This document shows positions 21,538 to 33,140 of a stretch of DNA of 64,000 bases, one piece after another. Position 1 is the stretch's first letter; each line of letters opens with the position of its first letter. The notes below the pieces were generated by a model. It had not been told where the DNA came from and did not search any database. It was given only the letters and a program-made list of their open reading frames with translations. The DNA is from Enoplolaimus lenunculus (taxonomy: Eukaryota > Nematoda > Enoplea > Enoplida > Thoracostomopsidae), in NCBI GenBank assembly GCA_030248215.1, contig JASANG010000566.1, forward strand, positions 186,001 through 250,000. The letters are read 5' to 3'. A program made the position numbers and the translations under genes.

Positions 21538-21697
21538 AGCGCGTAGCCAGCTCACCTTGCTAGGCGGGGCTAAAAACCTTTCAGGAGCGGCATTCAAGGG
21601 TTTTCAATGAGTTCTAAGCAGGGTTGAAAATTTTCTAGGGGGCCACAATTTTTTCAGATGTAGGCGAGCCCCCCCCCCCCCCTTAGCGACGGGCCCG
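21538..21697 (+). mobile_element. GTAGCCAGCTCACC element
   Basis: CGTAGCCAGCTCACCTTGC to the C-run and GACGGGCCCG end; plus orientation. Shared CATTCAAGGGTTTTCAATGA block. Confidence 0.75.
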
Positions 21698-22009
21698 AAT
21701 ACCTTGCAATGTTGTTTTTAAAACTTTAACAAATGTGTTAATTTTAACTTTAAATGTGTTGCATTATAACGCGTTAATTGACTCAAAACACGTATACCAT
21801 TTCAAGTCTGGCGTGGTGTTAAAATGTTGAAATGACACTTAAATATCCAGTTCTTCGCCAATTTGCTGTGGCTCAAAACCGCCTACCGACTGTTGCGCAT
21901 AATTTTAGCTCCAAATTGTTTCTGTATGAAACATAAACGAGTCGTTAAAGACGGTGCAGTTATTACTACGACGAGTAGCGTTTTCTTATTACTTGTCGCC
22001 GCCAATGTA

Positions 22010-22337
22010 AAGAACAGCGGCGGAACAGTATTATAAGCATATTCCTAAGTCTAAGCCTAAGCCTAAGCCTAAGCCTAAGCGTAAGAATGAGCATATTCCT
22101 AAGCATTCGCCCAAACCTAAGCCTAAGTCAAACAAAAAAATTAGTCTAAAAAGCTTACGCTTATTATTAAAAATTCAAACAACAGTTCAGCGTATTTTTT
22201 ATCATTTATTCTTTTTAAATGTTTATTTTTTTATCAAGCATTTTAATTTTCTCAGATAGAATTTTATTATCAATCATTACAATTACTCTATTCTAGTCCC
22301 ACAGAAAAACGTTCCGCCCCTGATCTTTTCACGGGCC
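22010..22337 (+). mobile_element. TTAGGC-array element, type A, with internal AT-rich insert
   Basis: Flanked by CTTGTCGC (22002-22009 and 22338-22345). The block that normally reads AGCTTAAGCTTACTCTATTC is split by about 120 bp of AT-rich sequence (about 22163-22285), likely a later insertion. Confidence 0.88.
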
Positions 22338-22660
22338 CTTGTCGCCAATCCTAAGGATTAAGCGCACGCGAAACCATCTTTAGTTTTCGATAAGCGTGAT
22401 ATAAACGGGTTGATAGGTTTCGGCTTTAACCAGCCATATAAATGCACAAATATATTGACCTAATTTGAACCAAACCGTAAGCCAGAAATTTATTTCGGGT
22501 CGGCATGAATCGCGTGAAACCGTTTTTTTCCGAACCAGATTACCAAGATAGAAAGTTATTTCATAGCAAAAAATCACAATTTTATCCTACGAATACTTAA
22601 AGTGCAATTATTCCTGTGACTTCGCATGTTTTTCAAAGAAAAACACATTCCTTTCATGTA

Positions 22661-22914
22661 CACTGCAAATTTCAATGAGTTGATTTATCCAATCAAAAAG
22701 CGAATTAGTCGTTTTCGATTATTTCTGAGTTGACACTGTGAAACATTAACTCACTCTAAGCTGATTTAATTCTGGGTGAGTTGACAGAATCAACTCAGAA
22801 TAAGTTCCCAATCATTTCAAAATCCTGAGTTTTGAAAGACCTAATTCAGAGCTTATTCTTCCGAGTGGACACAACTTATTCTGAGTTGAAATCAATTCAC
22901 TGGAGTTTACAGTG
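22661..22914 (+). mobile_element. CACTG-I foldback element, TA flanks
   Basis: CACTGCAAATTTCAATGAG to AGTTTACAGTG, flanked by TA. More diverged than other copies. Confidence 0.85.
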
Positions 22915-23257
22915 TATATGGTCCTGAATTGGAGTAAACCACTTGCTAGATATAAAATTTACAGCGCCGTCTTACGAGTGAAATTTTGTAAACATATATA
23001 GCTTAGCAGAAAAATACGGCAACAGCTTAGTTCAAAGTATTATTTACCACATTTAAACCCTAACGTCATCAGTTTCACAGCGTTGCAGCGGAAAGCTTAT
23101 AATTTCAAATATAGAAAATATTTGAAAACATCAAATTAACAAATCAAAATATTATGGGCATTACGGGTCTGCATAAGTGACAGACGCAGTGAAAATAACG
23201 CTAAAAGTTATCATTAATACAACGACCCCAGTACGGTGTCAAAGGAATTGCATATTT

Positions 23258-23441
23258 CGCCCATGTTACTTTAACGGGCGTCCCGGTTTCTGGTGGGTCC
23301 ATAAAAGAGTACGTTTAGATTCTAGATTACATTTTTTGCTTAGGCTTAGGCTTAGCAACACATTTTTGCAACGCTCAGGCTTAGGCTTAGGCTTAGGAAT
23401 AAGCTTAATCCACTGTTACGCCCCTTAAAGTAATATTGACC
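23258..23441 (-). mobile_element. TTAGGC-array element, type B, reverse
   Basis: CGCCCATGTTACTTTAACGG to TTAAAGTAATATTGACC; flanks GCATATTT and GCAGTTTT share six of eight bases, compatible with an old 8-bp duplication. Confidence 0.82.
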
Positions 23442-23458
23442 GCAGTTTTCATCGGCGC

Positions 23459-23905
23459 TAGGTCTATTGCACATTTAGATATAAGTGGTCAACCAGTATT
23501 TTGACGCTTTGTGGCCTAATTCGTATTTATACATATGCCTCCAAGCGAAACAGTCTCAAAATTAAATTTAACTTTTGAGACATAATTAAAATTAGTTTGG
23601 CTTTCATGTGACCTACGCATAATAATATCAGACATATACGAACTTTAAATACCATATGGGGCCTACAAGCAGACAATATGTTACCCAATAGTCTAATAGT
23701 AATAAAACGTGTCCCAAGCTGCCCTGGTTATAACGTGAACCCCACGTTAGGTTTATTGCACATTTTCTTATTAGTGTTCAACCGGTATTTTAACTCTCTG
23801 TTGCCTAAATAGTTTTTATACATCTGCCTCCAAGCGAACCAGCACCAAAATTAAATTTAACTACTAAGCCATAATTAAAATAGCTATGGCTTTTCGCTGG
23901 TGAAC
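23459..23905 (+). repeat. Diverged direct duplication around a Harbinger-like fragment
   Basis: 23459-23605 and 23750-23905 are direct repeats (TAGGTCTATTGCACATTT, GCCTCCAAGCGAA, AAATTAAATTTAACT shared). Between them lies the right part of a Harbinger-like element (GTCCCAAGCTGCCCTGGTTA and CGTGAACCCC). Confidence 0.6.
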
Positions 23906-23956
23906 TTTTCGTCACTGTTCGTTCGTCATTTTGATTTATTTGTTGGTTTTTTGATA

Positions 23957-24210
23957 CACTGTAAATTCCAATCAGTTGTTAATCAATTCAACTAGCGAGT
24001 TAGTTATTTCTGAATTAATATCAGTAAACATTAATTCACTTTGAGTTGAGTAGATTCTCGCTCTGAGTTGAAGAGTTGACTCTAGGTAAATTGATTAATT
24101 AACTCAGAATGAATTGAATCAACTCAAATTTCTGAGTTCTGACCGTCCTAACACAGACTGAGTGATTCAACTCATTCTGAATTAAAATCAACTCACTAAA
24201 ATTTGCAGTG
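23957..24210 (+). mobile_element. CACTG-I foldback element, TA flanks
   Basis: CACTGTAAATTCCAATCAG to AAATTTGCAGTG; TA on both sides. Confidence 0.88.
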
Positions 24211-24403
24211 TAGGTACATGGGCGATATGTGTTTTCCAATCAAACTTCTAAACTTGACTTCGTTTCATTTCATGAAAAATATGTTTACATGTCTCGCTAA
24301 TTTCGCTCTAAACACCAATTTGATGTTTACGTAATAACTATTATTCGAATTCAAACAATGTAATAATAAGCGTACCTGAGGCTCGTGCTATACTCGACGC
24401 TTG

Positions 24404-24627
24404 AGCCCGTGTAAAGATCAGGGACGGAACGTTTATCTGTGACACTAGAATAGAGTATAAGCTTAAGTTTTAGACTAATTTGTTTGTTCGGTTTAGGCTT
24501 AGTAATAAAGTCATTCTTACACTAAGGTTTAGACTTATGCTTATAGGCTTAGGCTTAGGCTTAGACTTAGGCTTAGGCTTAGGAATATGTTTGTAATACT
24601 GTTCCGCCCCTGTTTTTCACATTAGCC
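24404..24627 (-). mobile_element. TTAGGC-array element, type A, 8-bp duplication GACGCTTG
   Basis: AGCCCGTGTAAAGATCAGGG to GTTTTTCACATTAGCC; GACGCTTG at 24396-24403 and 24628-24635. Confidence 0.93.
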
Positions 24628-25055
24628 GACGCTTGTTATGTAAACAATTATTTTGATCCAAAATAAAGTATTGTGCGTCGGCCGGCGTCGCTACGATTCG
24701 TTTTTAGTGTCATTTTCGCTGTGACGCCTGGAGGCGGAAAACATCGCACGGGCAACCTATACAGGCACTTTGCATAACGTCCGTTAAATTGAACCAATGA
24801 CATGACACTTGTTTGTTAATGAGTCAAATTCAAGGTTATGTCATGCATAATAATTAGTCGTCGAGGGTTTATTGTAACAAAACACAACTTTCAGAGTAAT
24901 GAGTTTACCAGTTTTGTGACACAATAGAAAGCTTGAGATAATTGCAAATAAACATTGTAGTATACTTTTGTTACATTTTGTACGATGCTTTTATTAGCTC
25001 TAATGAGCGAATAGTTATGTATTGACCAATTGTTTAATGTAATTATCGATTGGTC

Positions 25056-25446
25056 GACCGATGTAAAGGTCAGAGGCGGAACGGTTTTCTATGAGACTGG
25101 AAAAGAGTAAGCTTGAGGTTTAGACTAAATTTTTTGCATGGCTTAGGCTTTTAGGCTTAGGCTTAGGAATATGCTCATTCTTACGCTTAGGTTTAGGCTT
25201 AGGAATAAGTTCATTCTTAGGCTAAGGCTTAATCTTAGGCTTAGGAATAGGCTCAATTCTTACGCTTAGGCTTAGGCTTAGACTTAGGAATATGCTCATT
25301 CTTGCGCTTTGGCTTAGGCTTAGGAATATGTTCATTCTTAGGCTTAGGCTTCATCTTAGGCTTAGAAATATGCTCCATTCTTACGCTTAGGCTTAGACTT
25401 AGGAATATGCTTATAATACTGTTCCGCCCGTGTTCTTATCATTGCC
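25056..25446 (-). mobile_element. TTAGGC-array element, type A, long, 8-bp duplication GATTGGTC
   Basis: GACCGATGTAAAGGTCAGAG to GTTCTTATCATTGCC; GATTGGTC at 25048-25055 and 25447-25454. The array contains about six blocks separated by AGGAATATGCTCATTCTTAC spacers, a higher-order repeat. Confidence 0.93.
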
Positions 25447-25842
25447 GATTGGTCAGAACGTGATAAACACCGCGAGCGAATTTGCAGGAAGTGCCGGGCC
25501 GAGTGACGATTTTCTACCGCACCAGCGTAGGTTTAGCAGAGATTACAAAAATCATCGAAAAGTTATGGTGTCTGGAGTCGTTTTTGAAACAGGCAAAGTT
25601 TGGGGTTACCACTGTTGTTGATATTTATCTTCTATTTTTAAGATGTGAAATGATTTTCTGTGATACAAACGTATAGCATTGGGTGATATATGAGGGGGGG
25701 GGGAAATCTAAGTCTCCCCCATCCGTGATAACAATGAATACTTTGGATTAAGGTGTGGCTGCTCGGCCATCTCCCATCGTTGAAAAATTTCATAGTCCGC
25801 TACTTTTATTTATAGTTCAGAGGCTAAAGAAGTAAATTTGTT

Positions 25843-26110
25843 TAACCCTTTCACTCATTGAGTATACTATGAGCAACTAAATACAATATTGTACGAGCAA
25901 TACACACTGCGAGCAGTGTTTAACATTTATAACATATATGCGCAGTGCAAAATCTCCACAACACGTGACAGTCTCCTCGGGTTCGAGCGTCAAGCTCCTA
26001 TAGCTCAGTGGTCATCGTAAACGCCTCCCAGCCGTGAGACTGGGGATTGAATCTTACCTTGAAAGTGTATCTCGTATGAAATTGAAAATATTCATGTGAG
26101 AAAGGGTTAA
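25843..26110 (+). mobile_element. TTAA-flanked element with tRNA-like core, copy 1
   Basis: TTAACCCTTTCACTCATTGAG to GTGAGAAAGGGTTAA: inverted ends adjoining TTAA, the piggyBac target. The core at about 25994-26055 has an A-box (TAGCTCAGTGG, 26001-26011) and a B-box-like GGGATTGAATC (26043-26053), with spacing as in a tRNA. Confidence 0.8.
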
Positions 26111-26254
26111 AGAAATTGATTAAAATCAGAAGTTTGTCAGGTGTATTACTTTGTGCAGAACTTTCCGCTTTACATTTTAATATCAATTATTCCTACCAGT
26201 TTACATGTTCAGGCTTCCAGACGCAATTACGAGCAATTATTTGTTCTTGTTAGC

Positions 26255-26402
26255 GTAGGCTTAGGCTTAGACTTAGGTTTAGGCTTAGGCTTAGGCTTAG
26301 GCTTAGGCTTGTACGAGAAATTATTTTGTTATTTATAACGTTTGAAAATGTTCTTGGAAGCTTAGGATTAGGCTTAGACTTAGGTTTAGGCTGAGGCTTA
26401 GG
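26255..26402 (+). repeat. TTAGGC arrays without terminal repeats
   Basis: Two arrays of TTAGGC-like units (26250-26313 and 26360-26402) separated by about 45 bp; the family termini are missing. Confidence 0.7.
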
Positions 26403-26406
26403 CCTA

Positions 26407-26565
26407 TGCAGAGTTCACGTTATAACTGGGGCAGCGCATTGATCATCTGAGAGCGGTGGTTTGTAAGCTAATGTCATATGACATTCGAGGAATTTTAACG
26501 TTCACGTCGAATCAACATAGGACAAACCGTGTTTCGCCTGCCCCGGTTATAACGTGAATCCCGCA
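26407..26565 (+). mobile_element. PIF/Harbinger-like element, internally deleted
   Basis: TGCAGAGTTCACGTTATAAC to GTTATAACGTGAATCCCGCA with TTA on the right and CTA on the left. Only 159 bp, against about 680 in the fuller copies. Confidence 0.7.
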
Positions 26566-26831
26566 TTAGGCTTTTATGAGTAATTATTTTGTTATTTATA
26601 AACTTTGAAAAAGTTGTTATAAGCATCATCAAGTACCTTCGTAAAATTTCAAGAAAATTTTGGGTAACATTGAGTTTATATATACATAAATGATACATAG
26701 TCGCGTTTGAGGCCATTTACCATTCTCATACGGTTTTCTCAAGCTTTCCGACGTTTGCATAACTTAGGCTTTTAGATTAGGCTTAAACGTTGTGTCCAGG
26801 CTTAAACCGGCTAATTGTACGCGTAGACTTA

Positions 26832-27050
26832 CACTGCAAAAATTAGTGACTCAAATTGACTCTCCCCGTCATAGGCTTTTCCGCACTACACAAACTGAGT
26901 CAAATTAGTCTGAGCTAGAGTCAAATTTGACTCATTGAGCGACTCATTGAGTCGAATATGTCTCTGGCGGAGTCAAATTTTATTCAGTCTGTGTAGTCCC
27001 GTAGAGCCTATTTCGGAGATAGTCAATTTGACTTATCATTTTTTACAGTG
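26832..27050 (+). mobile_element. CACTG-II foldback element
   Basis: CACTGCAAAAATTAGTGAC to CATTTTTTACAGTG; interior AGTCAAATTTGACTC palindromes. Confidence 0.85.
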
Positions 27051-27302
27051 ACAGCTTCAACCAAAGCTTACGATTAAACATTGAACATGTGATTAAAATA
27101 GCACAAAAGCGACATTTTTTCACTGTGGCAGCGTATCTGTCAACCATCAGTTGAACTGTACATTAGAAAGATGGTAGAACCTATTTGAAGGTAAAATTTG
27201 TCCAGATTAAATGCCGCATATTGAAAAAAATAATCAACCAGCGAATGGTACACTACAACACATATCTAGCAGATTTTGGCGCAGGTATATCGCATGGCAT
27301 TC

Positions 27303-27556
27303 GGCCAATGTAAAGAACAGGGACGGAACAGTATTATAAGCATATTCCTAAGCCTAAGCCTAAGCGTAAGTAGGAGTTTATTCTTAAGCCTAAGCCTAAG
27401 TCTAAGCCTAATCCTAAGCGTAAGCGTAAGAATGAGCTTATTCCTAAGCCTAAGCCTAAGCCTAAACCTAAGCCAAGCGAAAAAAATACGCTAAAGCTTA
27501 CGCTTACTCTATTCTAGTGCTACAGAAAAACGTTCCGCCCCTGATTTTGACATGGG
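27303..27556 (+). mobile_element. TTAGGC-array element, type A
   Basis: GGCCAATGTAAAGAACAGGG to CTGATTTTGACATGGG; three array blocks. No clean duplication at the borders. Confidence 0.85.
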
Positions 27557-27928
27557 TATTAAATTCAAACGGTTTATAGTCAAAACCGCACCGCAGCAAT
27601 AAATTACGGTCGTTACTTTAATTATATGGCTAATATAGTAAATAGACAATAATGTGTTTTTTCTTGGCAAAGAAGCCGCAAACAAAATGCTCAATTTGGC
27701 GTAATTGTTCAGATATCCGACAATCTTCAGACTTTCAGGCTCAAAGGCAGTCGTGTTTAGCAGACCATAAACGGAGTAAAGCGGTGTTCACCTGGGCTTA
27801 ACGATTTTTATGAATGAAATTTAGCTGATATTCAAATATTTATCTAAAAATGAATAGGTTTTAGAATGAGTTATACTGTAATGCTATCCCTACACCCGTG
27901 GAAGGTTATTTTTTTACTCTCAATCGTA

Positions 27929-28270
27929 CACTGCAAATTGCAATGAGTTTATTTGAATTCAGAAGAACTTGAATCGCTCGGTCTGAGTTAGGACTATCAG
28001 AACTCACAATTCTGAATTGTTTCTCACTCGAAGTTGAGTTGACTCCGCGGGAGTTGATTAATTTTTAATCAAAGGGAGTTGAATCAACTGTCAGAATTCA
28101 CAATTCTGAGTTACTCCATTTCATTTATAATAACTCAACTCCCGCGGAGTCAACTCAATTTGGACTGAGAATCAACTCAACTCAGAGTGAGTTAAAGTTT
28201 TCTGATATTAACTTAGAAATAACTAACTTTCCGTCTGAGTTGATTAATTAATTCATTGGAATTTACAGCG
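27929..28270 (+). mobile_element. CACTG-I element, enlarged
   Basis: CACTGCAAATTGCAATGAG to GAATTTACAGCG, about 340 bp instead of 255. The inner part is an expanded inverted repeat (GAGTTGACTCCGCGGGAGTT and its inverse). Confidence 0.8.
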
Positions 28271-28395
28271 TGAGACTCACTAACATATTATATACTTGAT
28301 ATTGGTCTCAGAGAGTGGGGATAACACTGTCACGCCTGAATTCTCAGTGGCACCAAGCAGCATAGAACGCTGTCGCGAACAAACCTCCACCCTTA

Positions 28396-28552
28396 TATGG
28401 TAAAGAACAAGGGCGGAACCATATTGAAAGCATATTCCTAGGCCTAAGCCTAAGCGTAAAAATGAGCATATTCCTAAGCCTAAGCCTAAGCCTTAAGCCA
28501 AGCAAAAAAATTAGTCTAAATCGTAAGTCCCGCCCCTGATCTTCACATGGGC
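28396..28552 (+). mobile_element. TTAGGC-array element, type A, both ends worn
   Basis: Left reads ATGGTAAAGAACAAGGGC, right CCCGCCCCTGATCTTCACAT. The ACAGAAAAACGTTC block is deleted. Confidence 0.75.
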
Positions 28553-28928
28553 TATTGTTTGGCTTGTGCCATGGTCAGGTATACATTTGGTTTATTTACT
28601 TCCTTAATTTTAGATTACATGTGTTGTTCCCACTTCCTCAATTTTACAACTAGAAAAGATACATATTAAAATGAGTTTTTTAAGTTTCGAACCCATATAT
28701 TAATTTATTTCTTGCGTGACCGGATTGGTCGTTATAAACACGAGGGGGGCTTGTTTCAATTATAGAAAGTAATTGCGCTTAGAAGCAATACGCTTTTTCT
28801 ACAAAATAACTGTATTTTGTGTACGGTTGACAACACTAAAACATGACACGTAAGCCAAACCTATGTCCGTTTGATAGGAAATAGATATACGGCGAAGCGA
28901 TCATTCAGCAAATATTAATTCGTAATAC

Positions 28929-29152
28929 TAGTGTTCATATTCTCAAATGTGTATAGCAACTATCATCAGTTTGTAACACGTATTTAAACTGGTTAACTAT
29001 TGCAGTTGCTGAACTCAAAATTGGTACAGGAGTAGAGCAAATCAAATGCAAAAAAACACGTGGCTAATTTCGAGTCTCAGCATTGACTGGTTCGAAAGTT
29101 ACAAGACATATCACCGACTGGTGATATACACATATTTAAGAATATGGGCATT
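28929..29152 (+). mobile_element. CCCATATTCTCAAATGTGTA foldback element, copy 2
   Basis: AGTGTTCATATTCTCAAATG to CATATTTAAGAATATGGGCA; matches 15000-15228. The plus frame that starts here (29046-29423) continues into unique sequence and is not annotated as a gene. Confidence 0.7.
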
Positions 29153-29610
29153 GATTTTAAGTGTTATGTCGGTCCGATGTTATGTATCATTTCCTAGTTT
29201 TCCACTCGCTTGGGTTTTCTTGTTATCGTGCTGTGTTCGCATGTACGCTTGTTTTGTTTCATGTATCCAAAATAAAACCGCTTACACTGTCGGAGGCATA
29301 ATCTACGAAACCTCCTATCGCTCCGGTTTTCAACAATACTGCATTTTTCGCTTGGATGTCAAGCTGCGATGTGACCATATCTCAGTAAATTTATTATTCT
29401 TATTTCTGTACAAATTGCCATAAAAACTGTACGGTTGCCTTATGTAATATGTTCGTTCACACCATTGCGCTCTGCAATACAATAGACGTATTAGCCCAAG
29501 ATTAAAGGTGTAACACAGCAGCGTTCATTTGCATCTTGCAAAGCATATCTGTAACCTTACAATAAGCTCATACTGCACGAAATGCTTACAGACCCAAGCT
29601 ATAAAACCAT

Positions 29611-30048
29611 AGCCCATGTATAGAACAGGAGTAAAACGTTTTGCTGCGGGGCTGTTAATAGAGTCAGTTTATAGCTTTTGACAAACTTTTTTGCATAGGC
29701 TTAGGCTTAGGCTTAGGCTTAGGCTTAGGCTTAGGCTTAGGCTTAGGCTTAGTCTTACGAATACGAATAGGTTCATCCTTAGGCTTAGGCTTAGGCTTAG
29801 GCTTAGGCTTAGGCTTAGGCTTAGGCTTAGGCTTAGGCTTAGGCTTAGGCTTAGGCTTAGGCTTAGGCTTAGGCTTAGGCTTAGGCTTAGGCTTAGGCTT
29901 AGGCTTAGGCTTACGAATAGGTTCATCCTTAGGCTTAGGCTTAGGCTTAGGCTTAGGCTTTGCTTAGGCTTAGGCTTAGGCTTTGGCTTTGGCTTAGGCT
30001 TAGGAATATACGTATACTACTGTTCCGGCCCTGTTGTATACATGGGCC
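29611..30048 (-). mobile_element. TTAGGC-array element, type C, longest uninterrupted arrays
   Basis: AGCCCATGTATAGAACAGGA to CTGTTGTATACATGGGCC; AAAACCAT at 29603-29610 and 30049-30056. Holds about 9, 22 and several more TTAGGC units in three blocks (29697-29751, 29779-29911, 29928-30002) separated by ACGAATAGGTTCATCC. The long [14 protein letters not shown] frames are by-products. Confidence 0.94.
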
Positions 30049-30165
30049 AAAACCATGTCATAGCCGCCCTAGAAAAACTTATGCCTCTTTAGGAATATTC
30101 TTCCACCCTTTTTGTAAGTATTATGACATCAACAACATAACCTCCTAATAAAGTTTTGCTGTCTT

Positions 30166-30192
30166 AGCATGTTGAGCTGGATACGGGTCTGA
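30166..30192 (-). mobile_element. GTAGCCAGCTCACC element, terminal fragment
   Basis: GCATGTTGAGCTGGATACGG matches one end of the family; the rest is absent. Confidence 0.4.
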
Positions 30193-30394
30193 CACAAAGT
30201 GAAATGTGGGTAAAAAAATTCTTCCCGACCCACGCTTTACTCAGGCAAATAAAGATTTTTATGCGCGGGTTTTACCCACGCTAAAAAATCTACCCACTAC
30301 AGAACTTTTACACGCGCCTGACGCGGGAATATACCAAATACACGTTTGTAAATTCATTTCCGCCACAATACCGCTTAGAAAAACAGTGTCATAA

Positions 30395-30681
30395 TTCAAA
30401 AATTCAAATTTCAAATTCTAGTATATGATATTCAACAGGACAATTTGGGTATGTTACCTCAAGTATGCAGACATTTTAAAATATATCATATGATATTCGC
30501 CGACAATACGTCGAATATCATATGATATTGAAGGACAAAAGGTGACCTACACATGACGATAGCAGACAAATACGAGTTTTTGAATATGATATAGAGTCTA
30601 TTAGCAGACAAAATGTTACCCAATAGGCGAATAGGGACAAAACGTGTCCCAAGATGCCCCGGTTATAACGTGAACCCCGCA
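30395..30681 (+). mobile_element. PIF/Harbinger-like element, right part
   Basis: Contains ATATCATATGATATTCGCC and ends CCGGTTATAACGTGAACCCC GC; the left third is replaced by unrelated sequence (30200-30394). Confidence 0.7.
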
Positions 30682-31036
30682 TGAAATTAAACCGGTATTT
30701 TAAAGATCGCTGATGATTTGCGCTTTAATGAAGTTTTGCGTTTTAGATCTAATGAACTTTACACATGAAAGTGTACGAAAAACAACAAAATTTCAAATGC
30801 AACTAAAACAGAACTTTTGCTTCGTCAATGTTCACTGACCATTTTAGTTACTAGCGTGTTTTGCATCTTAACTTTTAAAGGGTTTACGCGGCAAAAAACT
30901 GCCAAATTTTTACTCGCGTAATACAATTTTCTACCCGATCTGACCCGCGTGTACCCGCAGCTCAAATCCCACTTTGGTCTCGACAACACAATCAGATGCA
31001 TTTCAATCTGTACTATAATATAATAATTAAAACTTT

Positions 31037-31234
31037 GGGCCAATGTTAAGAACAGGGGCGGGACAGTTTTATAAGCATATTCTAAGCCTAAGTCTAAGTC
31101 TAAGTGTAAGAATGCGCATATTCCTAAGCTTACGCCTAAACCTAAGCCAAGCAAACAAACTGGTCTAAAGCTTAAACTTTTACTCTATTGCAGTCCTACA
31201 GAAAAACGTTCCGCCGCTGATCTTTACATGGGCC
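31037..31234 (+). mobile_element. TTAGGC-array element, type A
   Basis: GGGCCAATGTTAAGAACAGG to GATCTTTACATGGGCC; flanks AAAACTTT and AAAACCTG are partly alike. Confidence 0.87.
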
Positions 31235-31239
31235 AAAAC

Positions 31240-32440
31240 CTGCGTTAACGTAGTAATAGTCGATTAGCATTGGGCTCGAGTATGAATATGCTCGGGGGTG
31301 GTGTCTGCACCTAAAATCAAAGCAACTTTTTAATTACGGTGGTATGTAAAATGAAACAAATTTAACAAATTTACAGTTTAAGCGGTGTATTTCAAAATGT
31401 TTCCGCTTGACAACACCGACTTTACCCAACACAATATTCTGCTAGGCGCCTAGTGTCGAATATTAGATATGTATGTAAATGTTACCAAATATTCGTTTTC
31501 AATGCTGTTTGTTTTCGTTGTTAGCTAATTTGATTACTAATTGTTAAGCACTCAAGCTATTGCTGGTTTCATATTGTTTCCATAATAACCTAATATGTTT
31601 AGTGCTTTGAACTGTACCAGTATAACATGGGTGTTTTCATTAATGATACTGTATAAAAATGTATTATAGGGGGCTTTGAGGCGTATAGCTTTATATTTCC
31701 ACTTAGCAATAGGTTTTCAAACAACAGTAATTACAGGTTTCGCTAATTTGCACAGCAATCGGTGAACTCAAATTTGCAAATTGATGCCAAAATTTAAAAC
31801 TCACTGGCTGGGTTTGTAAAATGTTACTTAAGTATTTATTTAAGTTATACTTAAGTAATTACTGAAGTCGTCGACTTATGTAAATATTTAAATTTTCGAG
31901 CAAAAACAAATTAATGCTAAATGTCAGCCATAGTCAATAATATGAAAGTATTAAGGAGGCATCATGAGTCTATAATTTTAATTAAACCAAGGTTTGTATG
32001 CCGGAACGGTTTGTCTGTAATTTATAAAATATAGTCAGCGACTTAGGCATTTACTTAACTTAAGTACACTTTTAAAACCAACAAAATAATTAAGTAATAC
32101 TTAGCTGTAAGCATTTTAGTACTATGTCGTACTTAAGTAAGTTTTCAGAAACCCAGTCATAAATTGCTAATTACAAAATTTGTTGACTTACGGATTTCGC
32201 TTCGGTTCCGGATTATTTCCATTTCGGTTGCACCCTGATGTTAGGGATTTTGACCACTGGAACACAGGGCACAAGGATACTTGGAGATTGAATGCGTTGC
32301 GGTTAGGCCTGCATTTATGTTTGAGCTTTACGCTTAGCCACCTTGTTTAAACATTTTGCTTAGACTTCAGACGGGTATTGGTTCAAAAGTTAAGGAACTC
32401 CACTGCGTCCGACACGATGACAGTCACGGATTCAAGTTTG
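31240..32440. other. AT-rich, no gene seen
   Basis: About 1.2 kb without open frames above 60 codons. A TACTTAAGTAATTACT-rich patch (31825-31865 and 32050-32140) and a part similar to the 15000 element (31700-31780) are the only structure seen. Confidence 0.4.
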
Positions 32441-32448
32441 ATCCATTA

Positions 32449-32763
32449 TATCAAGAGTGGATAATGCATACTTCAACAAGAGTATTCAGCTGGGTACATT
32501 CTGTGTAGAAAAGAATATATCTGGCACGCGTTGGTTTTTGGCCAACTCTCCTGTAAGGGGAGTACAACCTGTGCGAACCATGACACTTTATCTATCCGGC
32601 AACAAACGATCCGCTTATTGTTTAATTTAGTATTATTCCGTGTGACAACGACCCCACTCTAAACAAACCGGGGGTTCGGCCAAAAACGCAACGCCGGCTG
32701 GTACATTTTGTACCACGTGAAACTCCCAAGATTTGCACACTCTTGTATTACGCACTCTTGATC
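32449..32763 (+). mobile_element. CAAGAGTG-ended element, copy 2
   Basis: ATCAAGAGTGGATAATGC to TTACGCACTCTTGAT; shares GGGTACATTCTGT and GGTACATTTTGTACCACGTG words with 12868-13095. Confidence 0.55.
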
Positions 32764-33140
32764 ACATTGAGTGGAGTTGGGAAATGTTTCTTACTTTCTT
32801 GCGCATATTTGAATTTCTAACATGGTTCCGTAAAAACGTGCGTGGGTTGCAATCCTAGAGGTGGTGTTTGTTTGTTATGAATGGAATATTGGCCGATCGA
32901 ACCTGGTGCGCATATCATCTGCTCTGTTTAATGTATACTAACATCTGTTTTTAACATTTTAAAAAAGCCTAACCATCGAAAACAATATAGTTTCTAGCAG
33001 ACGAATTTTTTGCTAGACCTTCATGTTGTTTACCAAATAATTGGATCGGTATATCCTAACAAGTACACTATAAATGAAAAGGTTGCCTGAAATTTTAAAA
33101 TTTCAAACGGATTCAAATTAAATTTTCATAATATTAATTG

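Noticed and set aside
25430-25676. Two overlapping plus frames after the acceptor-like gaatttgcag (SAGPSDDFLPHQ and EVPGRVTIFYRT)
   Set aside because: Both frames are open and equally plausible; no donor or partner exon decides between them.
29046-29423. 125-codon plus frame as a membrane protein
   Set aside because: Its first third is the end of a foldback repeat; the remainder lacks a start, splice border or recognisable motif.
29669-30092. Long LRLRLRL and SLSLSLS open frames over TTAGGC arrays (also at 39817-40507)
   Set aside because: The hexamer repeat has no stop codon in several frames, so long frames arise automatically. The sequence is bounded as a transposon by inverted ends and 8-bp duplications.
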